DNA from: Eubacteriales bacterium
Lineage (GTDB): Bacteria; Bacillota; Clostridia; JANYKE01
DNA: 18,542 nucleotides
Direction: 5' to 3'
Assembly (NCBI GenBank): GCA_025361685.1
Contig: JANYKE010000031.1
Span: forward strand, 1-18,542
Below, in pieces: positions 13,889 to 18,542 of the stretch. Within the stretch, counting starts at the first letter, position 1. Each line of letters begins with the position of its first letter. The position numbers and the translations under genes were made by a program. The notes beneath the pieces were generated by a model that made no database searches, had not been told where the DNA came from, and saw nothing but the letters and a program-made list of their open reading frames with translations.

Positions 13889-15442
13889 TTATCCGGCATC
13901 ATCTGTATCATAAATAGCAACAATATATGGATGATTTGGATTATAATGTGTTAACGTATCAGGATTATCAACTCTGCCGATAGGTCTAATATTTTCACCC
14001 TCAATCTCCTCTGCAGCATCACCTAAATCAAGTCTTATTTTATTAGCATACTCACCAATACACGCAGCAACCAATGGAAATCTTTCATATAAATCTGATG
14101 ATTCGCCTGCATCAAGTTCAAGATTGTATAACTCGTTGCAAATATCATAGACCGGATTTTCCCATGTCATTTGATCGTATTTTCTAATGTGTAATTTCCA
14201 GTCACCAATTCTGACTGCTTCAAGTATTTTCTTGTGATAATAAACAACCACTCCACGTTCAGACTTTTGCTTTTCAAGTTTCAGTGCCAATTCAATTTTC
14301 TTGATTTCTTTATTCTCATCAATGCTGCTAATTATCGTTTCACTAATATTGGTTTTCAAATTAACATCAGTTGTAATATTTTCATTATCACCAAACAATA
14401 TTGGTGATAAGTCAATGCCATCAATAATTCGGTCGCCCGGCACTTCAAGTCCGGCAAGTAAAGCAATCGTTGGATATAGATCAATTTGTGCAGCAATATT
14501 TTTTGATACTATACCTTCACATATTTTACCTTTCCAGTGAAAGAACCCCGGAACTCTCATTCCGCCTTCCCATGTAGTGCCTTTCGTGCCTCTTAAAGGG
14601 GCATTTGAGCCACCTTTATATGCCTTCGAGCCATTATCAGAGGTAAATATTATTAATGTATCCTCATACAAACCTTGTGCCTTTAACTCTGTTACCAATG
14701 CATCAGTGGCCCAATCAATCGCTTCTACGCAAGCTCCGTAATCACCATTCTTTGATTGCTTAACAAAGCGCTCAGCCGCAAGCAGCGGCAGGTGGACATG
14801 CATATGCGCAAAATATAGAAAGAACGGTTTGTCCTTGCTTTTACGAATAAATCGTATGCCCTGTTCAACATATCTTTCGGTAAGTGAACGCTGATCGGGC
14901 TGTTCTTCAATCACTTCATTGTCGCAAATTAAAGGTAGCGGCGGGCGGAACTTAATCATATCCGGGTCGGTCTCAATATTTCTTCCACCTTGTCTAGCCA
15001 TGTCATTGCTATATGGCAAACCATAATAACTGTCAAATCCATGAGCCAAAGGCATAAAATCAAGTTGATCCCCACAGTGCCACTTGCCAACAATCATTGT
15101 AGAATAATCAGCTTCCTTTAGCAGTTTCGCAATTGTAATTTCAGATTGATTAAGTCCAACTCCTTGACCGGGAAAAAGAACAATCTTTCCTTCATAACTG
15201 CTGAATCCGATTCTGTTTGGCCAGCAACCGGTGAGTAAAGCACCGCGGGAAGACGTGCAAACAGGCGAAGTTGCATAAAAATTATTAAAACGCATTCCTT
15301 CTGCCGCCAGCAAATCCAGAGTCGGAGTAGCATTTAGTTTTGAACCATAACAGCCGATATCTCCGTAACCGAGATCATCGCAATTTATCAACAGAATATT
15401 GGGTTTTGAACCAATCGTTTCTTTGTTTGTAGAATCACTCAC
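13889..15442 (-). CDS. Cys-type sulfatase (arylsulfatase A-like), no signal peptide
   Basis: Sulfatases hydrolyse sulfate esters with a formylglycine made from Cys or Ser. This 517-residue protein begins with a polar 14-residue leader and then NILLINCDDLGYGDIG, with metal ligands D22 and D23. The modification site is C62 in VCTSSRGALLTG, which fits C-x-(P/A/S)-x-R...TG. GKWHCG gives K120 and H122, HMHVHLPL gives H217, TSDNGS gives D269 and N270, and TTWEGGMRVP follows. The hydrophobic stretch after the leader is the core beta strand, not a signal peptide, so the enzyme appears cytoplasmic. A charged stretch at about 350-390, rich in Lys, Glu and Asn/Thr, separates ILFG from the typical AVRIGDWKLH. 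It would need an anaerobic sulfatase-maturating radical SAM enzyme, absent from this window. The start is GTG; AAGGAG ten bases upstream lies in the end of dnaI. The substrate is unknown. Confidence 0.9.
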   Translation of the reverse strand: MSDSTNKETIGSKPNILLINCDDLGYGDIGCYGSKLNATPTLDLLAAEGMRFNNFYATSPVCTSSRGALLTGCWPNRIGFSSYEGKIVLFPGQGVGLNQSEITIAKLLKEADYSTMIVGKWHCGDQLDFMPLAHGFDSYYGLPYSNDMARQGGRNIETDPDMIKFRPPLPLICDNEVIEEQPDQRSLTERYVEQGIRFIRKSKDKPFFLYFAHMHVHLPLLAAERFVKQSKNGDYGACVEAIDWATDALVTELKAQGLYEDTLIIFTSDNGSKAYKGGSNAPLRGTKGTTWEGGMRVPGFFHWKGKICEGIVSKNIAAQIDLYPTIALLAGLEVPGDRIIDGIDLSPILFGDNENITTDVNLKTNISETIISSIDENKEIKKIELALKLEKQKSERGVVVYYHKKILEAVRIGDWKLHIRKYDQMTWENPVYDICNELYNLELDAGESSDLYERFPLVAACIGEYANKIRLDLGDAAEEIEGENIRPIGRVDNPDTLTHYNPNHPYIVAIYDTDDAG

Positions 15443-15448
15443 TATGTT

Positions 15449-16450
15449 CTATCTCCTTTTCAGTCTTAAGTCATCGCCTCTAAAACCGAGTATGTCAAAA
15501 TTGCCGACGATGCGCGAACCAACTCGCTCTGTATATCGCTCGAAAATATCGGAAATTCCTAAATTCGTTGAAATAATTGTTTTACATATCCTTGCTGAAT
15601 CCGCTGCAAATCTTGAATCGAGTACACTCAGAATTGAAGAGTATTTCGATTCCGAAATTACTTCAGTTCCAAGATCATCAATAATCAGCAAGTTGCAATC
15701 AAAAATAAAATTGTATTTAAAATCATCATACTCGTTGTTTACCCCATCATTAAATTGAAAGAAATTATGGCGTGACATAATATTCAACATCTCTGAAGCC
15801 GGTAAATATAAAACTGAAAAACCCAGCTCAATAATTTCGTTTGCAATGCATCCGGATAAAAAAGTTTTTCCAAGTCCCGGCGAGCCGGAAAAAAGTAAAT
15901 TTTTTGATGCTCCACTTGTAAATTTTGAAACGAACTTTTCGCATTCAGCTTTTATTTCTAAAATATTTTTTTTTGCCGCTTCGTCATCACTGTACAAGCT
16001 AATGTCAAACTTTTCAAAAGTCTGTGCCTTTAGCAACGGAAAATTCGATTTTCCGAAAAGAGCCTCGAGTTTTTTTTGTGTATAACACTTGCATTCTTTA
16101 ACTCTGTTGCCGATAGAAATATATCCCGAATCCTTGCAAACCAAACATTCATAGCATGAATCGTAATATCCATCATCAATTCCTGCGTCTTTAAGAATCT
16201 TGTTCTTCTTTGAAATCAAATTTGATGAAGCATCCCTATACTCAGCGTTCAACTGTGAAGAATATGTTTCATCCGCGCCAACAATATTTTTGCAGTAATT
16301 CAGTGTTAGCGAGGCAAGTTCTTTACTTATCAGTTTAATTTCTGGCAGCTTCTTCTCAAGTTCTTCTTTAAGAAAAATCAGTCGAGACTCTGCTAAATCT
16401 TTTTTTTGTGCATATTCAATATTCAACTGACTTATTATGTTTTTGTTCAT
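15449..16450 (-). CDS. dnaI: DnaI/DnaC-like helicase loader, AAA+ ATPase
   Basis: The product, 333 residues, resembles Firmicutes DnaI, the ATPase that loads replicative helicase DnaC onto DNA at oriC and at restart sites. A helical N-terminal part (about 1-90) is followed by a cysteine cluster, C99, C102, C105, C120 and C122, matching the zinc-binding domain of DnaI that contacts the helicase. The AAA+ domain has Walker A GSPGLGKT at 189-196 and Walker B LLIIDDLG at 254-261. Sensor 1 is the IISTNL segment near the end, and an arginine (RYTERVGSR) sits in the arginine-finger region. IstB transposase helpers share this domain, but they lack the zinc module and no transposase is nearby. It overlaps dnaD by 4 bp (ATGA), with AAGGA before the ATG. 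In B. subtilis dnaB-dnaI form a similar pair. Confidence 0.9.
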   Translation of the reverse strand: MNKNIISQLNIEYAQKKDLAESRLIFLKEELEKKLPEIKLISKELASLTLNYCKNIVGADETYSSQLNAEYRDASSNLISKKNKILKDAGIDDGYYDSCYECLVCKDSGYISIGNRVKECKCYTQKKLEALFGKSNFPLLKAQTFEKFDISLYSDDEAAKKNILEIKAECEKFVSKFTSGASKNLLFSGSPGLGKTFLSGCIANEIIELGFSVLYLPASEMLNIMSRHNFFQFNDGVNNEYDDFKYNFIFDCNLLIIDDLGTEVISESKYSSILSVLDSRFAADSARICKTIISTNLGISDIFERYTERVGSRIVGNFDILGFRGDDLRLKRR

Positions 16451-17433
16451 GATTGTTCCTTACTGTTTATATATAATTTTTCAAGAAATGATTCATCATA
16501 TTCGCGTTGTGAAAAATTACTCTTCTTATTATTTCGAGCTTCGGAAGCAGCTTTGCTTTTTGGTTTCTTATCAAAATAATCGGCTTCAAACAAATCAATT
16601 TCTTTTGCATCGGTCAATTTATTATTATGCCATTTAGTAATTATAGCGTCAATATATCTTAAGCTCGGCTGTGAAATCTTGGTAGTCCTTTTAAGCGCAA
16701 GTTCAATAATATTTGATTCATATTTGTATATATTTACCCACTTCACTACATACTCTTCCTCATATTCTGTAAGCATACGCTTCAAATTTAATTTTGTATA
16801 AATTAGCTTGCAAATCTTTTTAACCTTTTCATACTGCATTTGATAATCTTCAACATCGGAATATGTTTTTACATTATTTTTAAACCATGTCTCCGCAACC
16901 TTCGTAATATATGCTTTATTAAATGAATTGTTGTTATAGCAATATTTTAACAAGGAGTACATTGCTTCTTCATCAAATTGATATTTTTCAAACCACATAA
17001 TAATATCATAATACCAAGTCGGAGACATTACCCCATGAAAGAACTCTGTGTTGATTACTTCCATTGTCTTGTTACGTGATTTATTAATTTCAATATTTTT
17101 TTTATCAGCAGAAGGCATCTGCGAAGTTTTGGCATGGACAAGTTTTTCTATTACCTTACTCTTTAAATCAACCGGAATTATTCCCCTTCTATCCACCTCA
17201 ACAATACCCAATTCAACCAGATTTGCAATTGACTTATTTATATTCTCAATCGATATACATAACTCTTTTGAAATTTCCCCTCTGACAGTGCGTTTGCCAT
17301 GTTTATTCAAAAACATACAATAAAGATATATCTTTACATCTTCTCCATTCATTAACGGAAGATAATCCGTGACAAAAACGTCAGGTATTTGGGTATCGGA
17401 ATATAAAATTGAAATCTGTGACTCGAAAAACAT
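16447..17433 (-). CDS. dnaD: DnaD-domain replication initiation protein
   Basis: A 328-residue member of the DnaD/DnaB family, proteins that remodel origin DNA and help recruit the helicase loader. The N-terminal 100 residues form a winged-helix-like region (EDVKIYLYCMFLNKHGKRTV...ISIENINKSIANLVELGIVEV). Two DnaD-type (DDBH2) helical repeats follow: residues near 130-185, ending AYITKVAETWFKNN, and near 215-275, ending RYIDAIITKWHNN. Both endings fit the family's YxxxIxxxW-like motif. A charged, Ser/Lys-rich tail (about 285-328) is probably unstructured. The double domain is closer to B. subtilis DnaB than to DnaD in layout, so the symbol is provisional. The start is clear: GGAGG is seven bases before the ATG. 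A promoter lies at 17511-17539. The 3' end overlaps dnaI by 4 bp. Confidence 0.85.
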   Translation of the reverse strand: MFFESQISILYSDTQIPDVFVTDYLPLMNGEDVKIYLYCMFLNKHGKRTVRGEISKELCISIENINKSIANLVELGIVEVDRRGIIPVDLKSKVIEKLVHAKTSQMPSADKKNIEINKSRNKTMEVINTEFFHGVMSPTWYYDIIMWFEKYQFDEEAMYSLLKYCYNNNSFNKAYITKVAETWFKNNVKTYSDVEDYQMQYEKVKKICKLIYTKLNLKRMLTEYEEEYVVKWVNIYKYESNIIELALKRTTKISQPSLRYIDAIITKWHNNKLTDAKEIDLFEADYFDKKPKSKAASEARNNKKSNFSQREYDESFLEKLYINSKEQS

Positions 17434-17510
17434 TTTAACCTCCAGGCAGTGACAGCTTACTCATTTTTGTGAAATTGTGCAAAAAAATAGATGAAACTAT
17501 TAATATTAAT

Positions 17511-17539
17511 ACTATAACAGTAACACCTATATTTTTCAA
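17511..17539 (-). promoter_or_regulatory. Promoter of dnaD-dnaI (and probably genes beyond)
   Basis: On the minus strand TTGAAA (17539-17534) and TATAGT (17516-17511) are 17 bases apart in the 136-bp gap before dnaD. The start would be near 17504, giving a leader of about 70 bases. No clear internal terminator lies between here and efp, so the sulfatase and aro genes may be read from this promoter. Confidence 0.62.
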
Positions 17540-17569
17540 GAGAGACAATGAAATAATTATATTACACGG

Positions 17570-17929
17570 TCACCGTCTGATATACCCACATCTGGGGCAT
17601 TCTGTTTGGCTTAAAGCCACCCGCGCCGAGCATTTCGGGCATATCCAGCCTGCCGGATGCGTGGTAGTTCCTCTAGATTGCGCCTGCTGCTGCGGAATCC
17701 CCTGTGACAAGGCATTAATCTTTTTATTTAGCAAATTTACTTTATTATTAAGGTCATTATATTTCTTGAGTAATTCCTGATTCTGTTTATTTAATTTTCG
17801 GGTTGCGGCAAAGGCATCCTCACCCATTTCAGTCTTTTGATTCATATTCTTAACTAAAAATACAATTACAAAAACTGCTAAAATAGCTATCCCAAACCCT
17901 AATATTATCACATCAGTTATACTGTTCAT
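17570..17929 (-). CDS. Single-pass membrane protein with coiled coil and C-terminal zinc ribbon, function unknown
   Basis: A 119-residue protein I cannot assign to a named family. One transmembrane helix covers about 6-27 (VIILGFGIAILAVFVIVFLV). A coiled-coil-like segment at about 40-76 is rich in Asn, Lys, Leu and Gln, a Gln-rich linker covers 77-87, and a zinc ribbon has C97, C100 (CPKC) and C111, C114 (CPRCGY). The basic residues after the helix (KNMNQK) suggest that the C-terminal part faces the cytoplasm, where a zinc ribbon would keep reduced cysteines. Start: TTG at 17944 is in frame, but TTGAAGGAG is the ribosome binding site, so I choose the ATG at 17929. It lies 48 bp downstream of the SLH gene and may be in one transcript with it. 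A scaffold or sensor role is possible, but nothing in the sequence shows it. Confidence 0.8.
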   Translation of the reverse strand: MNSITDVIILGFGIAILAVFVIVFLVKNMNQKTEMGEDAFAATRKLNKQNQELLKKYNDLNNKVNLLNKKINALSQGIPQQQAQSRGTTTHPAGWICPKCSARVALSQTECPRCGYIRR

Positions 17930-17977
17930 ATTCGACTCCTTCAAGTTTTTGTAGGCGCTTGGCTACTTCTTTAAAAA

Positions 17978-18542
17978 TCAAAGTATACTATTCACTACTT
18001 TGGCAACCTCTCCCCGTTTCATGTTATTCCCGGGTTTGAATGTTAAAACTCCATTTGAATCTGAATATCCGTTTACTATTCCATTTCGTACACAAAGAGC
18101 CACTGATGCTTTTGCCCAGGAACTGATTTTGCTATTATCGGAAAAAATATCCAATTCAGTTTTCACCGCTGAATCCGAAAGCCAAAAATATCCGTCAATT
18201 TCAGCGAGGCAACGAGCTATAAATGTTATCATAGACTCTCTGGTTATTGCGCTGTCAGGACCGAATTTTTCGTTCCCTATTCCATTCGAATCAGCAATTC
18301 CCGAATTTACTGCCGATGCAACATATGAATAATACCATTGACTCTTTTTCACGTCAGTGAATTTGTCATAGTCGGCTGCAGAATCGTATTTCGCGTATGC
18401 AACTGTTAGCATTTTAATTACTTCTGCACGTGTAATTGTATTGTCCGGTCTATACGTTCCGTCAGTATATCCGCTCATAATCCCTTTTGAAGAAAGTGAA
18501 AGAATGCAGCCGGCAGCCCAATGTTCTTCTCCCCATGATGTA
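17978..18542 (-). CDS. S-layer homology (SLH) domain protein, C-terminal part (cut by right edge)
   Basis: The last 187 residues of a larger protein are visible. The open frame continues past the only in-frame ATG (18478) to the window edge (SWGEEHWAAGCILSLSSKGI precedes it), so that ATG is internal. Three SLH repeats can be seen. The first is cut at its start and reads HWAAG...GIMSGYTDGTYRPDNTITRAEV. The second is FTDVKKSQWYYSYVASAVNSGIAD with FGPDSAITRESM. The third is FSDNSKISSWAKASVALCVRNGIVNGYSD with FKPGNNMKRGEVAKVVNSIL. Each carries the (I/M)TRxE-like motif (ITRAE, ITRES, MKRGE) typical of SLH domains that bind pyruvylated secondary cell-wall polymer. A C-terminal SLH triplet anchors exported proteins to the wall, so this is a surface protein. 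The catalytic or binding part lies outside the window. No terminator is evident after the TGA stop. Confidence 0.9.
   Translation of the reverse strand, partial: TSWGEEHWAAGCILSLSSKGIMSGYTDGTYRPDNTITRAEVIKMLTVAYAKYDSAADYDKFTDVKKSQWYYSYVASAVNSGIADSNGIGNEKFGPDSAITRESMITFIARCLAEIDGYFWLSDSAVKTELDIFSDNSKISSWAKASVALCVRNGIVNGYSDSNGVLTFKPGNNMKRGEVAKVVNSIL

Noticed and set aside
15449..16450. IstB transposase helper of an IS21-type element
   Set aside because: The protein has the zinc cluster and N-terminal region of DnaI, it is coupled to a DnaD-domain gene, and no istA gene or terminal inverted repeats are present.
17566..17576. Perfect 11-bp inverted repeat ACGGTCACCGT at the end of the zinc-ribbon gene, as terminator or operator
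   Set aside because: The centre is a single base, so no RNA hairpin of useful length forms; there is no T tract, and it overlaps the stop codon.

Overview
This window is AT-rich bacterial chromosome made almost entirely of core genes. The gene set points to an anaerobic member of Bacillota, class Clostridia: a DnaD/DnaI helicase-loader pair, MutS2, an Asp23-family protein, a CD1247-type acidic zinc-ribbon protein, type II dehydroquinase, an SLH surface protein, a Cys-type sulfatase, strong purine-rich ribosome binding sites and sigma-A-like promoters. I cannot resolve the order or family. I see no insertion sequence, phage gene, CRISPR array or toxin-antitoxin pair, and no stretch over 300 bases without a gene.

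Layout. Bases 1-1351 (minus strand) hold acpP, rnc and the start of trmD, with a hairpin between acpP and rnc. Bases 1459-1785 (plus) are a tRNA His-Gln-Lys unit with a near-consensus promoter and a clear terminator. Bases 1801-4371 (plus) are a two-gene operon: an archaeal-type phosphoglycerate mutase homologue (apgM/COG3635) overlapping a U32-family tRNA hydroxylation protein (trhP-like). This meets, tail to tail, a minus-strand mltG-trmR unit (4383-6503) that has its own strong promoter. Minus-strand genes then continue to the right edge: mutS2, an Asp23 protein, a CD1247-type protein, efp, purC, an Xaa-Pro peptidase, aroQ, aroE, a sulfatase, dnaI, dnaD, a membrane-anchored zinc-ribbon protein and an SLH-domain protein that runs off the window.

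How the genes fit together. trhP plus trmR would supply the two late steps of 5-methoxyuridine formation at the tRNA wobble base (U to ho5U to mo5U). The same genes neighbour mltG in Bacillus subtilis (yrrL-yrrM-yrrN-yrrO), which supports the assignment. aroE and aroQ belong to the shikimate pathway, which leads to prephenate, the metabolite required for TrhP-dependent hydroxylation. aroQ-pepQ-efp is a familiar Firmicutes cluster, here interrupted by purC. dnaD and dnaI overlap by 4 bp and form the replication-initiation pair. The sulfatase is the odd insertion: it has no signal peptide, sits 6 bp after dnaI, and its Shine-Dalgarno lies inside the end of dnaI.

Several genes (efp, aroE, mltG, the zinc-ribbon gene, rnc) have an in-frame TTG or GTG upstream whose codons are simply the ribosome binding site. 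I placed their starts at the downstream ATG. I found no convincing new multi-gene system. The points most worth a second look are the hairpin before rnc, the split mo5U gene arrangement coupled to apgM, the cytoplasmic sulfatase with a charged insertion, and the shortened peptidase N-terminus.
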